NCBI GenBank assembly: GCA_030867875.1
Contig: JAOWCC010000019.1
Coordinates: 78,706,861-78,770,860 of the forward strand
Length of the DNA: 64,000 nt
From: Actinernus sp. WN-2022
Lineage: Eukaryota; Cnidaria; Anthozoa; Actiniaria; Actinernidae
Direction: 5' to 3'
How positions within the stretch are numbered: the first letter of the stretch is position 1; every line of letters starts with the position of its first letter. The position numbers and the translations under genes are program-made. This document shows positions 1 to 9,822 of this stretch, piece by piece. Under the pieces are notes generated by a model, which worked only from the letters and a program-made list of their open reading frames with translations, had not been told where the DNA came from and ran no database searches.

Positions 1-49
1 GCGCTAGGTACGTTATTCATAAGTTCAAAGTTTGTTTCTATAGTGTTAC

Positions 50-186
50 GACATAACAACAACAACAACTTTTATTTGTACCAGAGTTAAGACAGATTTA
101 CATGAATGAAATAAAATTACCTATTTAGGGTACAGGTTGCCTGGAATAACCATAAGGGCTAACCAGGCATAACTGGTGATCCGATC
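50..186 (-). mobile_element. 3' tail of a non-LTR retroelement, reverse orientation
   Basis: An (ACA)n microsatellite is followed by CTTTTATTTG and a short conserved-looking block ending near TGGTGATCC. Read on the minus strand this is an AATAAA-like signal followed by a microsatellite, the usual 3' end of L2/CR1-like LINEs or the SINEs that use them. Similar reverse tails occur near 40618 and 51600. No coding part remains. Confidence 0.45.
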
Positions 187-514
187 CGCGTTTTTTTTCA
201 TCCGGACTGGCTCAGTAAAATCAGAGTTTTTGACAAGATTTTTACGTAAACGTGCACAGCATTAAACATCTAAAGGGGGAAATCGCACGCTCAAGACTGA
301 GACAAATGTATCGCTTCTGTACGAGCACAGACTGAATTAACGAAAGCAAATAAAATAAAATATATTGATTAGGAAAAATAGAAAACTGTCTTGAAAACGA
401 CCTGTTTCAACATCTGGCAAAGTTTTTCTCCATATGGACCTCCGGGCCGATAAATGACAAGTATCACGATTCACTGGTCATTTTGTTTACTTTTGAGACG
501 CCAATATAAAGAGC

Positions 515-622
515 TTATTACACGAAAAGTTGTGTAATACGGCTGGGTATTTTTACGAGTCAGTTTTATTTTTTCGAGAGTAAAAATGCTCAGCCGTATT
601 ACACAACTCTTCGTGTGATAAA
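515..622. repeat. foldback/MITE with ~45-bp arms
   Basis: TTATTACACGAAAAGTTGTG on the left is matched in inverse by the right arm ending ...CGTGTGATAA. The arms are near-perfect around a short AT-rich loop. A diverged partial relative lies near 57785-57850, with the same GTTGTGT-TA-TACGGCTG and TTTTTACTCG blocks. Confidence 0.7.
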
Positions 623-1808
623 TTGTTTATTATACGACAGCTAACACGAACAAAAATGTTTGTTTTCGCTTACCTTACTACTCTGTTGGAAGAAAATCTT
701 GAGAAGAAATCTCGAGAGAAGAAATCTCTCAGCTTCAATTGAAGTCCAATGTCATGTCGGGGGCGGACGCGCACTGAAAAAAGTTTTTTTTCGCGCGCTA
801 AAAGCTGATTGGCTGTTACTCAAACAGCCCCATTTCGATTGGCTCGCGCGCCTACAAAACCTTTTAAGTGTTGAATAAACCTGTGCAAACCTCTTCGCGA
901 CCCGTGTAATACCGTCTCATATTTGCACTCGTTTTAGCCCGTATTTGCAATCGAAAACGCCAAGTCGTATAATAAAACATGGTATTGGCGACTCAGAATA
1001 CCAGCCTCTGATTGGCTCTTGCGCGAGCTCTTGCAGTCACATGGCTTCCCGGTCAAGTTCAAAAGTCGCATGGTTTGTTCAACAGCATTTATTGAGCGCG
1101 TCGTGGCAAGATTTCGGCTACCATGTCACCTTCAAATCGTTGTAAATTACTAGTTAAGGATTCTTCAATCATAAAGGTAAGGTTGGCATTTTAGTTTTCG
1201 TCAGAAATCTAACAGTCTTATCAGCTAAAAGTACAATGTTCACCGTCTCAAAGCAGTGAAATTGCAAAAGTCGTTCAAATCAAGCCACAAAGTCAAAGCA
1301 AAGTTCTTAAATAAATGAAAAGGATTTCTTTCAAAGAAAAAAAACACACTTCTTTTAAAATTAGATAAACCTTAAATTCGAAATCACTTATCATTTTTGA
1401 AACTGATGTTTATTTGACAAGAAATAAGAGATTTCAAAACACGTTGCGAAAGTTTTCGCCACTGAAGCCGTGAAACCGTTGCCATGGATATACTAGGCGC
1501 CCTTTGAGAATTGAAATTACGATCAGCATGAGTTTGGTGCTTCATTCTCTCTTTCTTTTAACAGTTCACGACTTAATTGTTGAATCGTGATACAAAACTA
1601 ATTGCGATTTTGAGACGCCGATACCGAATTATATTGCCGGCCAGTTGGGAGAAAATATATTACGTATTGGGCGGAGTCGCGCCAGTTTATAGTATTTTTA
1701 CAGTATTGGCTACATTTGACATCGTCTTGGTAACTAACAGAAGAGAGACGTACGGCAAAATCTTACAGAATATAATTTTAATACGAACTATTTATTGTCG
1801 TTCCACAG

Positions 1809-2041
1809 CCTTTCCACTGCCTCCAATTTATGCAAACAAGAAGGAAATCCCCCTGACGAATGTGTCGCTGCACCTGAACACACTCACGCTCAACCCATTC
1901 CCTGAGGAAAGCGATCTACTACTGTACGAGGCCGCAAGACACGCACAACTACTCACACTTCGATCATCACAGAAGTACTTTATCCCCTCGCAGTCCTACG
2001 TCCCAACAGTAGATGAAGATCTGAACACACTGTTGTCCTGA
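1809..2041 (+). CDS. C-terminal exon of an unidentified protein (partial)
   Basis: A good acceptor (TTGTCGTTCCACAG) is followed by an open frame of about 77 codons that ends at a TGA at 2039-2041. The composition changes sharply here, with C/G-ending Leu, Pro and Thr codons unlike the surrounding AT-rich DNA, as in real coding sequence. The peptide begins FPLPPIYANKKEIP, is Leu- and Thr-rich in the middle and ends VDEDLNTLLS. A polyadenylation signal follows about 380 bases later. The frame also stays open upstream to 1577, but that part is AT-rich and has no ATG start, so I place the exon start at the acceptor. The earlier exons are presumably left of the window. I do not recognise the family. 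Confidence 0.5.
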
Positions 2042-2419
2042 TGGCAGACCGTTTTCAGATGTAAAGTGTCAAAAGTGACTCTTTTACAATGAGGACGCAT
2101 TGATCGAAATATTAACAGTTTTAGATCGATATAGGTTCAAATAAGGCATGCAATTGAATTATAAATTTTGAAATATGGAGATTTACTTTAGTTAACGTGC
2201 AGTACATATGTCTTGTGTAATGAACATCGAAGATGCAAAAAAACACTGGAAGGATACATTTTTTTAAAGAACGAAAATATTTTAAAGAAATGTAATATAG
2301 AATGAGGATTGTAATAATTATATGAAGAGTCTTACTGTTGACAGGGGGTCGCTCCTCGTTAAAACAAATTGTTTTTGAAATTGTTTTAACAACTGGGATA
2401 TGAGCAGAAACGAAGAAGC

Positions 2420-2425
2420 AATAAA
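2420..2425 (+). terminator. polyadenylation signal AATAAA
   Basis: AATAAA lies about 380 bases after the stop of the 1809-2041 exon, giving a plausible 3' UTR ending near 2440. Such hexamers are common in AT-rich DNA, so the support is positional only. Confidence 0.4.
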
Positions 2426-3028
2426 ATAGTTTAAAACATTTTAAAATACAAAGTAGCCAAGGTTTATTACTTTTTTACAACAACTGTTCAGTTTGTCTTA
2501 GTGCCATTGGAAATAAGAGAACATTCCACGGTTGCATCATCTATTGCGGAGCGCGCGCTAGAATCACTCCCCCGACCTACCAAATAGGAATGCCATGATG
2601 TCCTTGATTTCCTTACCCTGGATCAGAGGTTGGAAATCCGTTTCTCCTAACTCACAATATCGACAACGTAGCTCACAATATATTTACACTTAAGAGAGGT
2701 CTCGCTTCGAGCCTTTGGCATCCAGGGTATGATTGCCTTTGTTCGTTCAGGCACATTTAATCCCTAATTTCCTAGTCATCAGCATGCATACTTCGACTAA
2801 ATCTCCCTCATAATAAATCTCTGAAAACTCGGCATTTATTAACTAGTAATACATTTTAAAATGCAGAAACCTCACGGCCATTTTCATGTTGTTGATGTAC
2901 ATTTTTATCAGGGTTTTCCCAATCTTACTCCAGATAATGATGGAATATATTGTCAGTTTGATTATCATTTCAGTGCAGTGCCTTTGCAGCACAAGAAACT
3001 CAAGCGAGCTCGCGGACGAATACACCAA

Positions 3029-3160
3029 GAGCAGGTTTCAATCGAGTGTCGAACGTTTTCGGTGATTGCTTTGGCTTTGCGTTTACTTGCTTTTCTGTTG
3101 GCTGTGAAAAAGTTTTGTATTCAGTCAGCGAATCAAATTCCAAAGTAAAACCAATCGTGG
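3029..3160 (+). repeat. half copy of the GAGCGG-type MITE family
   Basis: The block with TTTCAATCGAGTGTCG, then TTGCTTTGGCTTTGCG and CCAATCGTGGTTTTAG, resembles the left part of the MITE at 22175-22516. The opposite end is not found, so this looks like a truncated copy. Confidence 0.4.
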
Positions 3161-3472
3161 TTTTAGTCAGAGACTCTGGAAGTGATGCCTGGGAACCAGC
3201 AGGGGAGACGGCTGTATTTCAGGTTAACAATGGCGACGAACATTCTTTACTAGAAAATCGTCCTAGTCCGAGCCGAGCCGATCGTTGGACGGTCCGTTCT
3301 GATCCTTAATGATTTTCCAAGGCACCTTCATGCAGCCAACTCAGCGAATTCGAAACTTACGTTTGAGCCTCGTTTACACGATAAGCGTTTTGGGCATGGC
3401 TCTAGCTAGCTACAAGACTACCTTTCCACAGGCATCCCGAGCTCTTCAGCATAAGGATATACAATAATACAA

Positions 3473-3668
3473 TTTATATTATAAATTATGGGAGCATCCT
3501 AAGAACGGGCGATTTCATTGGCTGCTCAGCGTGCTTCATTTAAGGTTATAATATAAATTATGGGATCATCCTAAGAACGTGCGATTTGATTGGATGCTCA
3601 GCGTGCTTGATTTTGTTATAAATGCACGCTCAAAAAAAAATCAAGCACGCTGAGAATTCAATCAAAAC
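3473..3668. repeat. two ~73-bp tandem units plus a hairpin arm
   Basis: The unit TATAAATTATGGGA(G/T)CATC ... GCTCAGCGTGCTT(C/G)ATT occurs twice, at about 3473-3547 and 3547-3614. The end of unit 2 (GCTCAGCGTGCTTGATTTT) is followed by its inverse, AAAATCAAGCACGCTGAG, at about 3637-3654. The second unit therefore forms a hairpin. Confidence 0.65.
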
Positions 3669-3870
3669 AAAACGTATCGGTGATTGTTTTTCGCGAGTTT
3701 ATATAGCTAACGAAGATCATTTCACAGACTGGGAAGAAAACATGTCCGACTTTGAGTTGTTAAGGTGTGTCGAAGAAGAGGAAAATAAAAGTCGCTTCCC
3801 AAAACTAAAAGAAAGTGATCGGCGAGAGAATTTAGCATCGGCTTCGTACTCTAAAGCGACCACAAAATAG
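3622..3870 (+). pseudogene. short frame, possible mobile-element ORF fragment
   Basis: An ATG-initiated frame of 82 codons overlaps the hairpin arm. It contains an acidic, Lys-rich segment (FELLRCVEEEENKSRFPKL) and ends at a TAG. The block has the flavour of the N-terminal region of tyrosine-recombinase (Crypton-like) proteins that are abundant in cnidarian genomes, but I cannot confirm this. It may be chance. Confidence 0.2.
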
Positions 3871-4872
3871 GATGCTAAAACGTTTGAAGTTGAGAAAAGC
3901 AATGTCCACATTCTAATATAGTGTTACTCATTGAGAGTTTGATATAAAAAATGATTGAATTTAAGAAAAATGTGGTTTTTCTAACAGCCTGGTGTATTAT
4001 TGAAACGAGAGGAAAGTGACAGCACAACAACAACTGAACAAGACATGACTCACCAATAACTCGACGATAACTGTAATAAGCCTGCTTTATGCTGAAACCT
4101 GAACAGTGAATTGCGAAGAATACAATGGGGTTTCTCTGGTTTCATGTAGAAATTCGTTTGAGAGGTTCCTGAATGTTCCTGAATGAATAACGGGCGATAA
4201 AACTTGCAGAGAACCCAGAACTGGCAGAATTTTATAAGAGCAGATTATCATTCATGTGTATAGCGACCATGCCAATGAAGAGAGCCTCAAAAGCTACGCA
4301 ACACGGCCATCAGAGCAGCAGTTACAACACTGTTCCTTGGGATAAAGAAAATATCCTTCTTCAGACCACAGAATCAGTAATCAGTGTCAACTATACAGTT
4401 GTAGAAAATAGTCGGCAATCCTCAACTCACGTGTCCAACTCTACTGCCGATAATTCGCTAACGCTTTCTCTGTGAATGCTTTTCCATCAGGCATTTTCAA
4501 CGCCTTGCACTATCACAATGTGCAGATAACCTCTCCTGTGCTGACCAGAAATTGTAAAAAGAAAGCACTTTGTTTCCTGCAACAGTTTTGACCAGATGAC
4601 AATATTACAATTAACCCATTTCATTTGCCGTCTCTTGCAATTTCTGTCTTTCATTTTGATCGATTAACACGTTCTATTCTTAGCAGATTACTTCATCCAA
4701 TAAGAAACGAGCTTTCAGATCGTCAATGTCAAGCTGTCACAATTGAACAAATCAGCGACGAAAAAAGTTGTAAACAAGTCAAGTACATTAAAATGGGGTT
4801 TTCGCTGTCGTCATTACGCGGGTTCTAAAGATAGCTTCATTTCCTTCGTCTACATTGAAGTTTGTATTATAA

Positions 4873-5039
4873 AACAAATAAAAGATGGTTCTCCTTGTTA
4901 TATAACAAAATAATGCACTTTCGAGGTCTTGAAAAGCTGCTAAATGCACTCGCGTTCCGCTCGTGCATCCGCAGTTTTGCAAGACCTCGAGCGTGCATTA
5001 TTTTGTTATATAACAAGGAGAACCATCTTTTATTTGTTA
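4873..5039. repeat. 167-bp palindromic MITE
   Basis: Left arm AACAAATAAAAGATGGTTCT and the next ~40 bases are matched in inverse by the right arm, which ends AGAACCATCTTTTATTTGTT. The arms are about 70 bp and include ATTTTGTTATATAAC and CGAGGTCTTG. A diverged copy is at 5780-5972. Confidence 0.8.
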
Positions 5040-5779
5040 ATTAGAGACTGATATGAGTACTTTAAATACAGGCACCTGCTGACTATACGATGAACGAAAA
5101 ATAATGAATACTTTTTGAGTTCATCGTACAGTCAGCAAGTGACTATATTTGCCGATAAAGCACAAACATAATTTAATATTCAAACTGAGTGCAGTGTCAG
5201 CAGTGAATTTCAATTGAAATCACTCAGTTGTCAATAATATAAAGAAGTCCTGATATTTCGCATGAATTAAATCATTTTACGGTAAATATCCCCACAAAGA
5301 ATTTCGTCAATAAGACTACTAGCGTGTTGCAGAAGGTTTTGTTCACTCGGACACATGTTGACTTCTTGTACTTCCAGCGCTTGCAAATCAGATATTTAGA
5401 ACGAATGATTATGCAAATGTTCGCCTCAAAACATATATCTTCTGTCACACACAGGAAGCCTGCCGTTCAATCCTGCCGTTACGTTTCTATTAATTGTCTA
5501 CATTTGCACTGTTAAATATGCGATTGGAATGAGGTTTTCCAAGCCGTCCAAACACGTAACTAAGCGAAGGGCTGGTTCACATGCTCACATGTATCAGGTC
5601 TCCCTTCCCGTAGGTAAGAGAGGATCTGGGTCGAGTGCTTTGTTTTCCTATAATTCACGCTCGTTAGCCAATCACATGCTTGGATTTTGTACAATGCACG
5701 AAATTTGCACATTAATTTCTTATATTTCATGCTCGAGCATTAATTTCGTTCCGCGTATATACGTAGATCGAATTTTATA

Positions 5780-5972
5780 CTATAAAACAAAAGGGAAATG
5801 GTTTTCGTACGTCTTATAACAAAATAGTGCACTTACGAGGTGTAACCTGGCCTCTTCGAAAGAGAGGCCAGGTCAGGACTAGTTCCGCTCGTACATCCGC
5901 CGTTTTTCAAGACCTCGAACGTGCATTATCCCATATGTAGAACACGGAGAACCATCTTTTTTTGTTAAACAA
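5780..5972. repeat. diverged copy of the 4873-5039 MITE
   Basis: It shares the outer ATAAAACAAAAG...GGTTTTCG, the CTTATAACAAAATAGTGCACTT block and the right end AAGACCTCGAACGTGCATTA...GGAGAACCATCTTT. It has a different centre, containing a small palindrome (GGCCTCTTCGAAAGAGAGGCC). Confidence 0.65.
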
Positions 5973-6029
5973 TAAACTTTATTAACGTGTCATTACGTTT
6001 TAGCAACGTTTGTACCAATAGTTATTACA

Positions 6030-6420
6030 GTGGCGTCGACGAATAGTAGTTTCAGCTGTATTGACCCGAACACCTCACTTCGATGTAATAAAGCACTATT
6101 CAAACCGTATCTAAATTACTAGTATGTAATCAACTAAAGTCGATTGAGGTATGCTAACCGCCGTGGAAAGCGAGTAGCAGCTACTACTCTCTTTCCACGG
6201 CGGTTAGCATACCTCAATCGACTTTAGTTGATTACACACCAGTGTTTATCTTCCCCGCCGACGCAGACCAACACTAGTTTTTACAGGGACTAGTTGCCTA
6301 TCGTATCTAAATTAGTCGTGTTTGTTAAGAGGGTGTTGTTGTTACACAAGAATGATGGTTTCAATGGCGCTTCATTACATCGAAGTGAGGTGTTCGGGTC
6401 AATACCGCTGAAACTGCTAC
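6030..6420. repeat. 390-bp inverted-repeat element with a nested hairpin
   Basis: The outer arms share GACCCGAACACCTCACTTCG (near 6063) and its inverse (near 6378). Inside, at 6126-6235, lies an almost perfect palindrome with arms of about 48 bp (GTAATCAACTAAAGTCG...) and only a few loop bases. The nested symmetry suggests one foldback element inserted into another. Confidence 0.75.
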
Positions 6421-6565
6421 TGTAATATCATGCATCTATTGGGGACACAACTTAATATAACTAAATAAACTAAACTTATGTATAAAACGTATAGTGTTCC
6501 TCCCTGCATTTCAGCTGCAAGGGCGGAATCATAATTTAACTTGCTCGTCTTTACAATATTAGTTT

Positions 6566-6636
6566 CAGTACCTCTGGCCTGCTACCTATTATCTTTCCAA
6601 CTTTGTGAGCCAATGTTCTTCACAGAAGCTGCAGCT
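6566..6636 (+). repeat. 71-bp direct repeat, copy 1
   Basis: The block starting CAGTACCTCTGGCCTGCTAC and ending AGAAGCTGCAGCT recurs without visible change at 7540-7610, 974 bp downstream. The pair brackets the foldback element at 6821-7527. Confidence 0.75.
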
Positions 6637-6820
6637 GATTCGTACAGATTTAGTTCTGATCGAGGCTGGAGCACTTAATTCGATATTTCTCGAGATCTTC
6701 ATCCTTGATTCAGGTTAAAACGTTTGATCGATTCACAGGCAATTGTCCGTTTAATGATGACAGCATTAGTTCTTTATGACGTCAATTGTCGTCATATTTG
6801 CGCACGCGCACTTACATTTC

Positions 6821-7527
6821 GTTTTATAAATTAGTTTCGATAGTACGCGCGCTCTGATTGGCTGTAAGCCGTGTTTCTATAACGACAGTTGAGCGCGCGC
6901 TTGAGCTAGTTGTGAGCATTTACGTTTTGGTTATCAAATTAAGCGAGCGTTTCCGTGCTTTTATTAGTTTATTTTATAAAGGAAATAGAAAACATTTTCT
7001 CCTTGTTTCTCTAGAGTTATAGAAACACTTGTGGAAGTTTGGAAGAACTCGAAATAGCTGTGGAAACACTCGCCATTCGGGCTCGTGTTCCCACTGCCAT
7101 TTCTCGTTCTCCCAAACTCCCACTCGTGTTTCTATTTAACAAATAAAGAAGCCTTAGCCATGTTTTATACTATCATAAAACACGATGGGCATTTGAGAAC
7201 ACGAGAGAAATGTTAAAGCACAAGCCGAAGGCGCGTGCTTTCAACATTTCTCGAGTGTTCTCAAATGACCAGAGTGTTTTATGATAGTATAAAACATGGA
7301 TTTAAGGTTTCTTTATCTGTTTTATAATATAGATTTACGCGCGCGATGAAAGGAAACCGCCAGTTGAAAACTATATAACACGGCTAACCATGTTATATAC
7401 TCTGATAAAACATGGCTTCTTAGCCAATCAGAGCGCGCGTACTATCGTATCTATATTATAAACTCTGATAAAATATGGCTTTTTAGCCAATCAGAGCGCG
7501 CGTACTATCGTATCTATATTATAAAAC
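6821..7527. repeat. 0.7-kb foldback element with nested hairpins
   Basis: The left end GTTTTATA...CGATAGTACGCGCGCTCTGA is matched in inverse at 7482-7527 (TCAGAGCGCGCGTACTATCG...TATAAAAC). The right end is tandemly duplicated as two ~62-bp units, 7400-7461 and 7462-7523. Inside are two further palindromes, 7020-7134 (arms with ATAGAAACACTTGTGG-type ends) and 7158-7299 (arms with CCATGTTTTATACTATCATA). The whole looks like repeated MITE-in-MITE insertion. Confidence 0.7.
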
Positions 7528-7539
7528 TCAAAAGAAACA

Positions 7540-7610
7540 CAGTACCTCTGGCCTGCTACCTATTATCTTTCCAACTTTGTGAGCCAATGTTCTTCACAGA
7601 AGCTGCAGCT
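7540..7610 (+). repeat. 71-bp direct repeat, copy 2
   Basis: Second copy of the 6566-6636 block, starting just after the right end of the 6821-7527 element. The near identity implies a recent local duplication or rearrangement. Confidence 0.75.
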
Positions 7611-8381
7611 TTTCTATTAATAATAATATTTACGCACGATAAATTTACAGCGTTGCTGATGTGGTCGTGCTTATAACTACGCTATTCTACCCTAATAATA
7701 ATGATAATAATAAAACTAATTAACTTATACTTACTCTATTCAGTTATTTACAGTAGTTCAGTGTTTCTTTTAAGATTTATTTTAAAACTATTAAGTGATG
7801 CAGTTGACCTTATTTCTTAAATAGAAAGAGTTTAGCCAACAGTTCAGCCAATCAAAACACATTCAATATATATGGAAACCATTAAAATGCATGTTATGTA
7901 TTTGTATTTAGTTTTCGTAATATTAGATCCATTGCAATTTGAATAACCATTGTTTAAGAATCTTTAGTCTCTCATGCATGTGAAACAGTCAGTCAGTTTG
8001 TGTAAAATGTAACTTTATCCATAGACTGCTTATAACTATAGGAGAATCCAGTATTCTGCGGCAATGAGCCTCGTTCACATAGGATTCTCGTGTGTTGTAG
8101 AATATATTGCTACACTGGGCGATAGGCCATGAATATTCTGAAATAAAGTTTGTAGAAAGTCCTTGTTTCATTCCATTTTAATGAGGAAATCCTTTTCCAA
8201 CCAATAGGAATTGCCGAACACAAAAGCTACGAAACTGGCACATTTGATAAGGTTCCTCACATACGATTTCCTTTATAAACGACATATAGAACCACCACGT
8301 AAATCATTTCATCAAACTTTAATAAAATCAGAGAAAATGATACTTCTCTCTTCCTTTTTGGGCGATTTTTATGTGTAGACC

Positions 8382-8512
8382 AATAAAATCAAGAGTATTA
8401 ACTTGTTAATTTATTAGTTAATTAATTAATTTATTTATTTAGTCTCAATAAAATCAAGAGTATTAACTTGTTAATTTATTAGTTAATTAATTTATTTATT
8501 TATTTAGTCTCA
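8382..8512 (+). repeat. two ~63-bp AT-rich tandem units
   Basis: The unit CAATAAAATCAAGAGTATTA followed by ACTTGTTAATTTATTAG and (TTAA/TTTA) runs is present twice in direct orientation. Confidence 0.7.
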
Positions 8513-8806
8513 TGGGCCTGCAGTAATTGGCCTTAGCTGTTGCGGTCACCCTGTCTTTTGTCATTTTGTTTCTACATCATTATTATTTTTGAATACTATT
8601 GTTCGTGGTGCCATTTTTGATATGGTGTATTTTTCGTTCGATTCAGGCGAAGCTTAATAAAATAAAATAAACGCTTTTGTGTGGCAGCGTGCACATGAGG
8701 CTAACGTCTCCAGGACGTTATTGGATGCCATTTATCAGAAGTTCATAACGAATTACAAGGAATAAAGAAATCGCTCGTAGCTATGGACTTCTGCATTCCG
8801 CGCAAC

Positions 8807-8948
8807 ATAGAAACGAGGGGATTGGGTAAAGTGATGATGTAAATAAAACGCTAATCCGCTATCTCAGAGTCATGTATGACTCTCATTTGTTTTACTTGCA
8901 TCACCTACTAAAGTAGCTCACTTTACATAATCGCCTCGTTTCTACGTA
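8807..8948. repeat. ~140-bp foldback/MITE
   Basis: ATAGAAACGAGGGGATT and GTAAAGTGATGATGTAA on the left are matched in inverse by TTACTTGCATCAC and CTTTACATAATCGCCTCGTT on the right, with some mismatches. The centre contains a short palindrome around AGTCATGTATGACT. Confidence 0.6.
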
Positions 8949-9664
8949 GCAGGGGAAATACTCGTTACGGTCTATCGAGGTCCAATTCAGTTTTCAGTTT
9001 CAAATATTAGAGTTTTGTTTCCACAACCACGTACATGCAGATGCTATACGTAAGTCGATCACATACAGAACATCTGTACTCGCTGTGTACTGTGGAACTA
9101 CCTAGACGATCTCCTTAAAGATAAAAAACACTCGACCTTAATTAACTCCACACCACTGCAACCAAATATTAGGATCAACAATGAATTCGTATACAACTGA
9201 TGTTACATGTTTATTTACCCAAGTGTTTACTTGTTTATTAGATATCTGTTTATCCATTTACACACCTACTCACTTATTCATCAAATTAAGCTATTAGTCA
9301 ATTAGTTAGTCACTCAGCTAGTTAGTCGGTTGGTACCACTTCAATACCCCATAATATAATAGTCTCTTTTTTCATCAACAGATAAAAAAATCATTTTATA
9401 ATATTTTGTTTCCTTTGTATTATAACGGCCACATCAGCTTTGAATACTGCAGTATCTCCATTACAGTGTTTAAATGAATGCTATTCAGTCTTATTATTAT
9501 TGACTGACTTCGATTATTCACAGTGCAATTTCACTACAGATGCCAGGACTCTTATATATACTAACTTACTCCTGGTAGGATGGTTAAATACAAATTACAC
9601 GCGTTAAAACACGTGCAACAACAATCCTATATACATGCGCACAAGAAGATGCACCACGCGGGCT

Positions 9665-9822
9665 CTATGTTCTATTACTTTTGCGCTGATTTTCAGCAAT
9701 GCCAGTCACTCTGTTTCGTTCCCGGCATGCCTTGACAAGTTTCACTGTCAAAAAATCAACGAACTCCAGCACAGTGAGAACACTCATTCCCAAGAACAGA
9801 CCAAGGTAGCCTCCGATTGCAC
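9665..9822 (-). CDS. gene A exon 6 (TM2, pore, C-terminus)
   Basis: 158 bp from acceptor GTTATTGTAG to a TAG stop at 9665-9667. It encodes IGGYLGLFLGMSVLTVLEF (pore and TM2) and a basic cytosolic tail ending QRKSNRT. Confidence 0.9.

Larger units (their letters stand above)
1..1808. other. left-edge noncoding region
   Basis: No convincing exon is visible. Supported contents are a reverse-oriented retroelement tail at about 50-186 and a foldback at 515-622, both listed separately. The rest (about 640-1800) is AT-rich with only short frames that lack splice or codon support. A pyrimidine tract ending in AG at about 1564 could be a splice acceptor, but the frame after it is not convincing. Confidence 0.5.
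2446..9664. other. 7-kb intergenic region packed with foldback elements
   Basis: No gene is supported between the 1809-2041 exon and the 3' end of the DEG/ENaC gene at 9665. The identifiable content is a series of inverted and direct repeats, listed separately. Stretches such as 3870-4870, 7620-8380 and 8950-9660 show nothing recognisable beyond short AT-rich frames and simple repeats. Confidence 0.6.

Noticed and set aside
660..1145. Short plus-strand frames near the left edge
   Set aside because: They have no ATG context, splice sites or codon bias. They are expected by chance.
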